From: Clostridiales bacterium
Lineage (GTDB): Bacteria > Bacillota > Clostridia > Christensenellales > QALW01
Direction of reading: 5' to 3'
NCBI GenBank assembly: GCA_018376855.1
Contig: JAHAAN010000046.1
Coordinates: 1-13,008 of the forward strand
DNA: 13,008 nucleotides
The notes under the pieces are model-generated. The model was not told the DNA's origin. It was given only the letters and a program-made list of their open reading frames with translations, and searched no databases. Each line of letters opens with the position of its first letter. Within the stretch, counting starts at the first letter, position 1. Positions 6,970 to 13,008 of this stretch are shown here, in pieces. Made by a program: the position numbers and the translations under genes.

Positions 6970-7548
6970 TTAGTGAAACTCAATAATTTGATCAATCAGC
7001 CCGTACTCCAAGGCCTCCTGCGCACTCAGATAATGATCGCGATCAACATCCTTTTCAACCTTTTCAAGCGGCTGACCGGTGCAATCCGAAAGGATTTTAT
7101 TAAGCTTTGCTCTTGTCTTAAGAATATGCTCGGCCACAATTGCAATTTCAGTTGCCTGACCCTGCGCGCCGCCAAGAGGCTGATGGATCATGATCTCGCT
7201 ATTAGGAAGCGCAATGCGCTTTCCCTTTTCTCCCGCAGTAAGGATCACAGCGCCCATAGAGGCAGCCATGCCGATACAGATCGTTGATACAGGCGCTTTA
7301 ATATAACGCATAGTATCATAAATAGCCATACCGGCAGTAACCATGCCGCCCGGACTGTTGATGTACAGCATAATATCCTTTTTAGGATCCTCGGCTTCCA
7401 AAAACAAAAGCTGTGCAACGATCAAATCCGAAACATGGTTATCTATCTCACCGCTAAGAAAGATAATCCTATCCTGAAGCAAGCGCGAATAAATATCATA
7501 GGACCGCTCACCCTTATTTGTCTGCTCCACAACATATGGTATCAACAT
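6970..7548 (-). CDS. clpP: ATP-dependent Clp protease proteolytic subunit ClpP
   Basis: A 192-residue serine peptidase forming the double seven-membered ring that degrades proteins delivered by ClpX or other Clp ATPases. The catalytic triad is Ser97 (GMAASMGA), His122 (MIHQPLGG) and Asp171 (DVDRDHYLSA), with the spacing seen in well-studied ClpP proteins. The N-terminal segment MLIPYVVEQTNKGERSYDIY is typical and forms the axial loop after processing. A GGAGG site lies eight bases before the ATG, and the gene starts 15 bases after the tig stop. Length and residues are those of an ordinary, active ClpP. Confidence 0.98.
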   Translation of the reverse strand: MLIPYVVEQTNKGERSYDIYSRLLQDRIIFLSGEIDNHVSDLIVAQLLFLEAEDPKKDIMLYINSPGGMVTAGMAIYDTMRYIKAPVSTICIGMAASMGAVILTAGEKGKRIALPNSEIMIHQPLGGAQGQATEIAIVAEHILKTRAKLNKILSDCTGQPLEKVEKDVDRDHYLSAQEALEYGLIDQIIEFH

Positions 7549-7563
7549 TTTTCTAACCTCCGT

Positions 7564-8925
7564 TTAATTTTCGGCGTTTTCAGTTTCTTCAGTTTTAGGT
7601 TCAGTTTCAGTTTCAGCCGTTTTCTTTTTCGCCGGAGCGCGTTTTGCAGCCGGTTTGTTATTTGCTTTGATGAACTCTAAAGTTTTATTAACCGCAACAC
7701 TTTCCGAAATGTACTCCAGCTCATCTTCTTTCAAAGTCGCCTTGTACTCCGCAGCGTCTTTCTTAAACATTTCGGCATAGCGTGCTATCTCTTTATCAAT
7801 GCTTTCCTCATCAGCCGCAATATTTTCTGCATTTTTAATTGCTTCAATTACAAGCTGACGTTTTACCGTTGCCGCCGCATCATCTTTGTACAACGCACGC
7901 ATCTGCTCCATTGTCGTGCCTGTATATTTCAGATAGTCTTCCATCTTCAGGCCCTGATAGCTTAAGCGCATTTCCATATCGCGAATCTGATAATCGAGCT
8001 GACGCTGTACCATAGAATCCGGAATTTCCACTGTTGCTTCTTCACAAATCTTATCAATCAGCGCGTTCTCGAATTCTGTCTGAGCACGGGCGTCATTCTT
8101 TTCCTTTTGTTTAGCAGCGATATCCTTTTTATAGTCCTCAAGCGTATCAAATTCACTTACATCCTTAGCAAATTCGTCATCGATCTCCGGCATCTGCTTT
8201 TCCTGAATCTCCAATACCTTTACGGCAAACACGGCATCCTTGCCTTTAAGATCCTCAGCATGATATTCCTCCGGGAATTTAACGTTAAGCTCACGCTCTT
8301 CGCCTTTTACCATACCGATCATCTGATCTTCAAATCCGGGAATAAAGCTGCCCGAACCGATCACAAGCTTTTGATTCTCTGCCGTGCCGCCTGCAAACGC
8401 CACGCCGTCCACGCTTCCGCTGTAATTAAGCGTAACGGTATCACCATTTTGAACAGGACGTTCCACTTCTACCATGCGCGCAACGCGCTCCTGAGCCATT
8501 TTAAGTTCTTTTTCTATATCTTCATCGGATACAGTATACTCATTTTTCTTGATCTTTATACCCTTATATTTTCCAAGAGTAACTTCCGGCTTAAGATCAA
8601 CGGTCGCTTTAAAGACAACGGTTTTATCCTCTTTAATATCTGCAATTTCAATATCAGGCCGGCTTACAGGCGTTAGCTTAAGCTCTTCAATCGCTTTCTC
8701 ATAAGCTTCCGGGAAAGCCTCATTAAAAGCATCCTCGAAGAATACTGCTTCACCGTAATATTTTTCAACCAGTCTTCTGGGCGCTTTTCCTTTGCGAAAA
8801 CCCGGAACCGCATAACGTGATGCCGTCTTTTTATATGCAGTATCCACCGCCTTTTCAAAGCTGCCGCCATCAATCTCAACCGTGATGACCGCCTGATTCT
8901 TCTCGTTCTTTTCAAAGCTGCTCAT
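7564..8925 (-). CDS. tig: Trigger factor, ribosome-bound chaperone and prolyl isomerase
   Basis: A 453-residue chaperone that binds the ribosome exit tunnel and shields nascent chains. The ribosome-binding signature GFRKGKAP lies at residues 42-49 of the N-terminal domain. A central FKBP-type peptidyl-prolyl isomerase domain runs from about 150 to 240 (NYSGSVDG, then FIPGFEDQMIGM), followed by the helical C-terminal substrate-binding arms. The last ~30 residues are a low-complexity tail of Lys, Ala, Thr and Glu, which is common and variable in the family. The ATG at 8925 is preferred over a TTG at 8943 because GGAGG sits 11 bases upstream of it. First gene of tig-clpP-clpX, an order conserved in many bacteria. 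Confidence 0.97.
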   Translation of the reverse strand: MSSFEKNEKNQAVITVEIDGGSFEKAVDTAYKKTASRYAVPGFRKGKAPRRLVEKYYGEAVFFEDAFNEAFPEAYEKAIEELKLTPVSRPDIEIADIKEDKTVVFKATVDLKPEVTLGKYKGIKIKKNEYTVSDEDIEKELKMAQERVARMVEVERPVQNGDTVTLNYSGSVDGVAFAGGTAENQKLVIGSGSFIPGFEDQMIGMVKGEERELNVKFPEEYHAEDLKGKDAVFAVKVLEIQEKQMPEIDDEFAKDVSEFDTLEDYKKDIAAKQKEKNDARAQTEFENALIDKICEEATVEIPDSMVQRQLDYQIRDMEMRLSYQGLKMEDYLKYTGTTMEQMRALYKDDAAATVKRQLVIEAIKNAENIAADEESIDKEIARYAEMFKKDAAEYKATLKEDELEYISESVAVNKTLEFIKANNKPAAKRAPAKKKTAETETEPKTEETENAEN

Positions 8926-8936
8926 AGTATAACAAT

Positions 8937-8941
8937 CCTCC
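8937..8941 (-). promoter_or_regulatory. Ribosome binding site that sets the tig start
   Basis: GGAGG on the minus strand, 11 bases before the ATG at 8925. An upstream TTG codon (8943-8941) overlaps it and would make it coding, so the ATG is the better start. Confidence 0.75.
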
Positions 8942-8981
8942 AAAAATAAAAATTATCAAATTTATACTACCCAAAAGGTAC

Positions 8982-8987
8982 ATTATA
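8982..8987 (-). promoter_or_regulatory. Candidate -10 box for the tig-clpP-clpX operon
   Basis: A perfect TATAAT on the minus strand about 57 bases before the tig ATG. No convincing -35 box is found 16-18 bases upstream; TTGCGG is present but 22 bases away. No clear CtsR or CIRCE heat-shock operator is visible. Low-to-moderate support. Confidence 0.4.
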
Positions 8988-9052
8988 GTGTATCATATAG
9001 TAAAATTATCCGCAAGGGATTTATTCAAAAAACCTATGTTTTTGGCAGTTAT

Positions 9053-9083
9053 TTGAACAAGATTCTGTCAAAAAAGCGATAAT
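9053..9083 (+). promoter_or_regulatory. Candidate promoter of rqcH
   Basis: TTGAAC (9053-9058) and GATAAT (9078-9083, five of six matches) lie in the spacer shared with tig, but the 19-base gap is longer than ideal. An alternative -35-like TTGGCA (9042-9047) has no matching -10 box. Weak call. Confidence 0.3.
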
Positions 9084-9114
9084 AAACTCACAATCCGAAA
9101 GGAAGATATACATT

Positions 9115-10797
9115 ATGCCAATGGACGGAATTACGATCGGCGCGGTAGTTTATGAATTGAACGAGCTGCTAAGCGGAGCAAAAATAGACAAGATCCATCA
9201 ACCCGAAACCGATGAAATTATTTTGCTTTTACGCAAAAACGCATCCTCCTATAAACTGCTTTTAAGCGCAAGCAGCAGTCATGCGCGCCTGCAAATTACC
9301 TCAAGTGCAAAACCAAATCCGCCTACTCCTACAAACTTTTGTATGCTGTTGCGCAAACATCTTACCGGAGGACGGATCGAATCCATAGAACAGCTTGGCA
9401 ACGAACGTATCGTTCGCGTCCATATTCTGTCCGGCAACGAGATGGGCGATCTGACAAAAAAAATTTTAGTTCTTGAAATCATGGGAAAATACAGCAATTT
9501 GATTTTCATGAACGATGCCGGAACAATACTTGACGCAATCCGGCATGTAACGGGTGAAATGAGCCGCGAACGTCAAGTTCTCCCCCATGATGTATACGAA
9601 CTGCCGCCGTCCCAAGGTAAAGCGGAACCTACACCTGAAAACATTGCTTTGATCTTGAATTCCGAACCTAACCCAACCGCACAATTTATTTTAAACCATT
9701 TTACGGGAATTTCCAAGCAAGCTGCTGCGGAGATTGCTTTCCGTGCAGAACAGCGCGGTAATGCAAAGGACGGCTTTCTTTCCTACATGCGTCATGTATA
9801 CGAGCATGACTATTCGCCGAAATTATTAACGGATGAAAACGGCGAGCCTGTCGATTATCTTCCATTTCCTTATGAAATGCTGATTCCGCAGCGCCAAAAG
9901 GCACGCGAAACAATGTCGGAGGCTTTTGAACAATATTTTGCACAGCGAGCGCTTGCATTGCATATTCGCGCCCGCAGCAGCGAGCTGCTTTCGCTTTTAG
10001 GGCGTTTATTAGAGCGCAACGAAAAAAAAGCGGGAATTTACTTGCAAAAGCTTGAGGAATGCAAGGATATGGAACGCTATCGCATTTACGGAGAGCTGCT
10101 TACAGCCAATTTATATGCCGTGAAGCGCGGCAGCAGCTCTGTCAGTGTGCTTAATTACTATTCCGATGGAGAAATGATAGCTATCCCGCTTGACGTGCGG
10201 ATCAATCCTCAGGCAAACGCCCAAAGGTATTTTAAACAATTCTCCAAATTAAAAACAGCGGCTAAGCTATTAGACTCACAAATTCGTGAAAATCAAGAAG
10301 AACGCTCATATCTTGAATCCGTTTTAGTAGCCGTTGAAAACTGCACCGAACCCGCAACTCTATCTGAAATCAGAGAAGAGCTTATACAGCAGGGATATCT
10401 GCGTAAAAAAAGCAATGAAAACACGAAAAAGAACTCCTTGGTTGTCAATGCACCCTTACGCTTTTTCTCTCCAAACGGAACCGAAATTCTGGTAGGACGC
10501 AATAACCGGCAAAACGATATGCTTACCTTAAAAATCGCCGCGAAAAGCGATATATGGCTGCATACCAAGGAAATACCCGGTTCTCATGTAATTATCCGCA
10601 GTGCTGAGCCTGCTCCCGAAACACTGCTCTATGCCGCTCAATTAGCCGCCTACCATTCAAAAGCCCGTAATTCTGCAAACGTACCCGTAGATTATACGGC
10701 CGTAAAAAATGTAAAAAAGCCCGGCGGTGCAAAACCGGGCATGGTCATCTACGAAAATAACCGCACATTGTATGTAAATCCAAAAGCGCCGAACTGA
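9115..10797 (+). CDS. rqcH: RqcH (NFACT family), ribosome quality-control protein that adds alanine tails
   Basis: A 560-residue homologue of bacterial RqcH and eukaryotic Rqc2/NEMF. It binds stalled 50S subunits carrying peptidyl-tRNA, recruits tRNA-Ala and extends the nascent chain with alanines as a degradation mark. The NFACT-N domain covers residues 1-~130, starting MPMDGITIGAVVYEL. A helix-hairpin-helix stretch lies near 185-215 and coiled coils at about 270-420. The NFACT-R domain follows (about 447-545) with VGRNNRQND, DIWLHTKEIPGSHV and the KNVKKPGGAKPGMVIY segment. Residues 97-98 read Glu-Arg where the essential pair of B. subtilis RqcH is Asp97-Arg98. AAAGGA lies 11 bases upstream of the ATG. 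Older annotation calls such proteins fibronectin-binding. It is divergent from tig-clpP-clpX. Confidence 0.95.
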   Translation: MPMDGITIGAVVYELNELLSGAKIDKIHQPETDEIILLLRKNASSYKLLLSASSSHARLQITSSAKPNPPTPTNFCMLLRKHLTGGRIESIEQLGNERIVRVHILSGNEMGDLTKKILVLEIMGKYSNLIFMNDAGTILDAIRHVTGEMSRERQVLPHDVYELPPSQGKAEPTPENIALILNSEPNPTAQFILNHFTGISKQAAAEIAFRAEQRGNAKDGFLSYMRHVYEHDYSPKLLTDENGEPVDYLPFPYEMLIPQRQKARETMSEAFEQYFAQRALALHIRARSSELLSLLGRLLERNEKKAGIYLQKLEECKDMERYRIYGELLTANLYAVKRGSSSVSVLNYYSDGEMIAIPLDVRINPQANAQRYFKQFSKLKTAAKLLDSQIRENQEERSYLESVLVAVENCTEPATLSEIREELIQQGYLRKKSNENTKKNSLVVNAPLRFFSPNGTEILVGRNNRQNDMLTLKIAAKSDIWLHTKEIPGSHVIIRSAEPAPETLLYAAQLAAYHSKARNSANVPVDYTAVKNVKKPGGAKPGMVIYENNRTLYVNPKAPN

Positions 10798-10811
10798 GCT
10801 TAGCGGCGCTT
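10784..10811. terminator. Shared hairpin across the convergent ends of rqcH and hisIE
   Basis: AAGCGCCG (10784-10791) pairs perfectly with CGGCGCTT (10804-10811) around a 12-base loop that holds both stop codons. The T-runs on either side are short (CTTT on plus, TTTTGG on minus), so termination may be partial. The stem is part of both coding sequences. Confidence 0.6.
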
Positions 10812-11414
10812 CTTTAATTCACCGCATATATCATAGATCGTCATGTCGTTTTGAGCAAGCAGCACAAACAGATGGTATATTAAATCTGCTGTTTCATAGC
10901 AAATCTCATCCTTATCGGCATTTTTAGCGGCAATCACAACCTCAACGGCTTCTTCCCCAACCTTTTTCGCTATTTTATCAATTCCCTTTGCAAAAAGGAA
11001 ATTCGTATAGGAGCCTTCCTGAGGCGACTGCTTCCTATCCTGAATCACTTTCATTTCTTGGAGTAATTCTTCCAAACCGGCTGTGTCCCGATCAAACTCC
11101 TTAAGCAAATTAAAAAAGCAGGAATACTCTCCGGTATGGCACGCATTGCCATCCTGCAAAACCTCCAGCAGCACGGCATCCCCATCACAATCAAAGCTTG
11201 CGCGGACAACATGCTGATAATGCCCGCTTGTTTCACCTTTTTTCCAAAGCTTTTGGCGCGAGCGGCTGTAGTAATGCGCAATTCCCGTTTCCAGCGTAAA
11301 CTGCATCGCCTCTGCATTTGCATATGCCAGCATAAGCACCTGCTTGCTTAAAAAATCCTGCGCAATCACAGGCACAAGCCCTTTTTCATCATATCGAATT
11401 TCGTTTAATTCCAT
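10800..11414 (-). CDS. hisIE: Bifunctional phosphoribosyl-AMP cyclohydrolase / phosphoribosyl-ATP pyrophosphatase
   Basis: A 204-residue fusion catalysing steps two and three of histidine synthesis: removal of pyrophosphate from PR-ATP (HisE part) and ring opening of PR-AMP (HisI part). The HisI domain (about 1-110) has the metal motif DCDGD (Asp75, Asp77, Asp79) and zinc cysteines Cys76, Cys92 and Cys99 (ACHTGEYSCFF). The HisE domain (about 115-204) is MazG-like with KVGEEAVEVVIAA and ETADLIYHLFVLL. The ATG at 11414 is chosen because AGGAGA lies six bases upstream; an in-frame GTG at 11444 would overlap hisA and add ten residues unlike the family. The gene starts 10 bases after the hisA stop and is the last of the operon here. 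Confidence 0.96.
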   Translation of the reverse strand: MELNEIRYDEKGLVPVIAQDFLSKQVLMLAYANAEAMQFTLETGIAHYYSRSRQKLWKKGETSGHYQHVVRASFDCDGDAVLLEVLQDGNACHTGEYSCFFNLLKEFDRDTAGLEELLQEMKVIQDRKQSPQEGSYTNFLFAKGIDKIAKKVGEEAVEVVIAAKNADKDEICYETADLIYHLFVLLAQNDMTIYDICGELKKRR

Positions 11415-11420
11415 TACTTT

Positions 11421-11426
11421 TCTCCT
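11421..11426 (-). promoter_or_regulatory. Ribosome binding site that sets the hisIE start
   Basis: AGGAGA on the minus strand, six bases before the ATG at 11414 and touching the hisA stop codon. It argues against the upstream GTG at 11444. Confidence 0.75.
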
Positions 11427-12147
11427 ATTCGGCGTCAAATTCACAAATCGCTTTTTCCAAGTCTATCGCACCGGTATAAATTGCTTGACCGGTAATCGCG
11501 CCGGCACAGCCGATTTCTTTACATCTCCTCAGGTCTTCGATTGCAGCAATCCCTCCGCTGGCGATAACGTTCATTCCACTTTGTTCAATCAGCTGTTTTG
11601 TCGCAGTAAAATTAGGCCCGATCATCATACCGTCACGCGATATATCTGTGTATATAACCGTATTCACACCTTGATCGCGCATTCTGATCGCCAGCTCCAA
11701 AGGCGTTATTTCGGCGATCTCAACCCATCCCTTAATAGCCACCTTTCCGTTTTTGGCATCTATCCCGCAAGCGATCGCTTCATGCCCAAATTCTTTAACG
11801 GCCTCCGCTATCATGGATGAATTCTCCAAGGCCGCCGTCCCGATCACAACTCGTTTTACTCCCAGCTTCAGCCGCTGTTCGATTTGCGAAAGCGAACGAA
11901 TCCCTCCGCCCACCTGCAAATTTAAAAGCGTTTCTTCCGCAATGGCTTGTATCAAAGAAAGATTAACGCCATCGGAGGTAAAAGCCCCATCCAGATCCAC
12001 CACATGAAGCCACTTAGCTCCGCATTGCTGCCAATGCTTTGCCGCTTCAACAGGATCGTTATAAAAAACGGTAACAGCCTCCGCCTCTCCCTGCCTAAGA
12101 CGAACAGCCTTTCCTCCCTTAATATCTACTGCCGGATATAACTGCAT
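11425..12147 (-). CDS. hisA: ProFAR isomerase (HisA)
   Basis: A 240-residue (beta/alpha)8-barrel enzyme performing the Amadori-type isomerisation of ProFAR to PRFAR in histidine synthesis. The two catalytic aspartates are at Asp8 (PAVDIKGGKAVRL) and Asp130 (CGIDAKNGKVAIKGW). Phosphate-binding glycine loops are present at VGGGIRS and ASGGIAA, and the DISRDG motif is at residues 168-173. The Trp141 in GKVAIKGW and the DIKGGKAVRLRQG opening favour HisA over its homologue HisF. GAGGAG lies six bases before the ATG. It begins 29 bases after the hisB stop. Neither hisH nor hisF, usually adjacent, is present on either side. Confidence 0.97.
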   Translation of the reverse strand: MQLYPAVDIKGGKAVRLRQGEAEAVTVFYNDPVEAAKHWQQCGAKWLHVVDLDGAFTSDGVNLSLIQAIAEETLLNLQVGGGIRSLSQIEQRLKLGVKRVVIGTAALENSSMIAEAVKEFGHEAIACGIDAKNGKVAIKGWVEIAEITPLELAIRMRDQGVNTVIYTDISRDGMMIGPNFTATKQLIEQSGMNVIASGGIAAIEDLRRCKEIGCAGAITGQAIYTGAIDLEKAICEFDAE

Positions 12148-12176
12148 AGCAATCTCCTCTTTATTTTTACATCAAT

Positions 12177-12761
12177 TTATAAAATGCCCTTACTGCTTGG
12201 AATCATATTTTCTGCACGCAGATCTTTTTCAACGGCAATCCTCAGCGCACGAGCAAAGGCTTTAAACATTGCCTCCAGCATATGATGTGTATTTTTTCCG
12301 TAAAGAACTTCAATGTGCAGCGTGATTCCGGCATTAACGGCTAACGCCCGAAAAAACTCCTCCGCCAATTGATAATCAAACGAATTCAACGGAACCATTT
12401 CGGGCGCACGGTATACCAAAAAGCCGCGTCCGGAAAGGTCAAGGCTGCACCGCACCAATGCTTCATCCATCGGGATATAAAAGGTTCCGTAACGATTTAT
12501 GCCTCGCTTATCACCTAACGCCTCCGCAATTGCCGTGCCCAGCACAATTCCGCAATCCTCTATGCTGTGATGCTCGTCTACCTGCGTATCGCCTTGAATG
12601 CAGATATCCAAATCGCAAAATGAATGTCTTGCAAGAAGCGTAAGCATGTGCTCAAAAAAACCCATCTGCGTATTAAGCGTGCTTTTGCCGATTCCATCCA
12701 GATTCACAGAAACACTTATCTTTGTTTCGGCGGTTTCGCGTTTTACAGCAGCCTGTCTCAT
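12177..12761 (-). CDS. hisB: Imidazoleglycerol-phosphate dehydratase (HisB, monofunctional)
   Basis: A 194-residue manganese enzyme that dehydrates imidazole glycerol phosphate to imidazole acetol phosphate. Metal-binding motifs are GFFEHML, DEHHSIEDCGI and the second His-rich repeat KNTHHMLEAMFKAFARAL. The C-terminus IPSSKGIL matches the usual phosphate-binding PSTKG end. There is no HAD phosphatase domain, so this is the monofunctional form. The ATG at 12761 is preferred: AGAGGGA lies just upstream, and the longer start at 12797 would run back over the hisD stop and add twelve residues atypical of the family. It starts 13 bases after the hisD stop. Its substrate is the product of HisH-HisF, which are not in this window. 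Confidence 0.96.
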   Translation of the reverse strand: MRQAAVKRETAETKISVSVNLDGIGKSTLNTQMGFFEHMLTLLARHSFCDLDICIQGDTQVDEHHSIEDCGIVLGTAIAEALGDKRGINRYGTFYIPMDEALVRCSLDLSGRGFLVYRAPEMVPLNSFDYQLAEEFFRALAVNAGITLHIEVLYGKNTHHMLEAMFKAFARALRIAVEKDLRAENMIPSSKGIL

Positions 12762-12774
12762 ATTTTCCCTCTTT

Positions 12775-13008
12775 TCATTTGAATCTGATCTTAACACTAT
12801 TTTCGTGCGCAGTCAATCCTTCTGTTTTTGCAAAAAGCTCAATCTTTTCGTGCACTCGCTCCAAAGCTTCACGCGTATAAGAAATCACACTTGTCTTTTT
12901 TACAAAATCGTCTACATTAAGCGGAGAAAAGAACCTTGCCGTACCGTACGTAGGCAGCACATGAGAAGGTCCTGCAAAATAATCCCCCAAAGGCTCCGGA
13001 GAATAATG
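12775..13008 (-). CDS. hisD: Histidinol dehydrogenase, C-terminal part (cut by window edge)
   Basis: The final 77 residues of histidinol dehydrogenase, the NAD- and zinc-dependent enzyme that makes the last two oxidations to histidine. The segment starts YSPEPLGDYFAGPSHVLPT, containing the zinc-ligand Asp (GDY) and a conserved active-site His (HVLPT). It continues through the conserved SPLNVDDFVKK region and ends LTAHENSVKIRFK, whose His is the C-terminal zinc ligand. The frame is open to the window edge and all expected C-terminal residues are present, so the truncation is only an effect of the window. It is the most upstream his gene seen here, 13 bases before hisB. Confidence 0.95.
   Translation of the reverse strand, partial: HYSPEPLGDYFAGPSHVLPTYGTARFFSPLNVDDFVKKTSVISYTREALERVHEKIELFAKTEGLTAHENSVKIRFK

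Noticed and set aside
7588..7616. Short tandem GAAACT repeats in the 3' end of tig
   Set aside because: They encode the Glu-Thr low-complexity tail usual for trigger factor; copy number is two to three and needs no separate explanation.
8107..8676. 189-codon open frame on the plus strand opposite tig
   Set aside because: It is fully antisense to an unmistakable trigger factor gene and its translation is low-quality, rich in Phe, Ile and Lys with no motif.
9066..9076. GTCAAA half-site resembling a CtsR operator upstream of rqcH
   Set aside because: CtsR needs a tandem heptamer repeat; only one half is present and it is not placed over the tig promoter.
11425..12147. The barrel protein might be HisF rather than HisA
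   Set aside because: The opening PAVDIKGGKAVRL and the GKVAIKGW segment after Asp130 are HisA features; HisF would normally begin with a (K)RIIPCLDV-like motif.
12775..13008. hisD as a truncated pseudogene
   Set aside because: The frame is open to the window edge and the conserved C-terminal residues are intact, so the cut is due to the window.

Overview
The window looks like the chromosome of an anaerobic, low-to-mid GC Firmicute of the class Clostridia. The reasons are an oxygen-sensitive glycyl radical enzyme with its radical-SAM activase, a DUF5665 membrane protein, tig-clpP-clpX in one operon, an RqcH/NFACT gene and a hisIE fusion, all with strong AGGAGG-type ribosome binding sites. This placement is inferred from gene content, not from a search. 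There are no RNA genes, insertion sequences, CRISPR arrays or phage genes, and no gene-free stretch longer than about 190 bases.

Region 1 (49-5492) is the accessory and least explained part. An AraC-family regulator (4602-5492, +) is divergent from a minus-strand operon. That operon encodes a 703-residue glycyl radical enzyme of the dehydratase/lyase type (2364-4475), its activating enzyme with two extra 4Fe-4S motifs (1469-2371) and a zinc-dependent medium-chain dehydrogenase (357-1451). A small DUF5665 membrane protein follows closely (49-321). The 126-base divergent spacer holds a near-consensus promoter for the regulator, a weaker promoter for the operon and a perfect 14-base palindrome at the probable operon transcription start. 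The likely logic is that the regulator senses a substrate, the glycyl radical enzyme removes water or cleaves a bond in it, and the dehydrogenase acts on the alcohol or carbonyl before or after that step. The substrate cannot be read from the sequence. No transporter or microcompartment gene is present.

Region 2 (5493-10797) is a protein quality-control neighbourhood. A strong bidirectional terminator separates the regulator from clpX. The operon tig-clpP-clpX (trigger factor, ClpP peptidase, ClpX unfoldase) is transcribed on the minus strand. RqcH, which builds alanine tails on stalled nascent chains, is transcribed divergently from the same 189-base spacer. In Bacillus such tails are recognised by ClpXP, so the layout places tagging and degradation side by side.

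Region 3 (10800-13008) is a minus-strand histidine operon: the C-terminal end of hisD (cut by the window edge), hisB, hisA and a hisIE fusion. The genes are 10-29 bases apart. hisH and hisF, usually found around hisA, are absent. rqcH and hisIE converge with two bases between their stops and share a hairpin across both gene ends.
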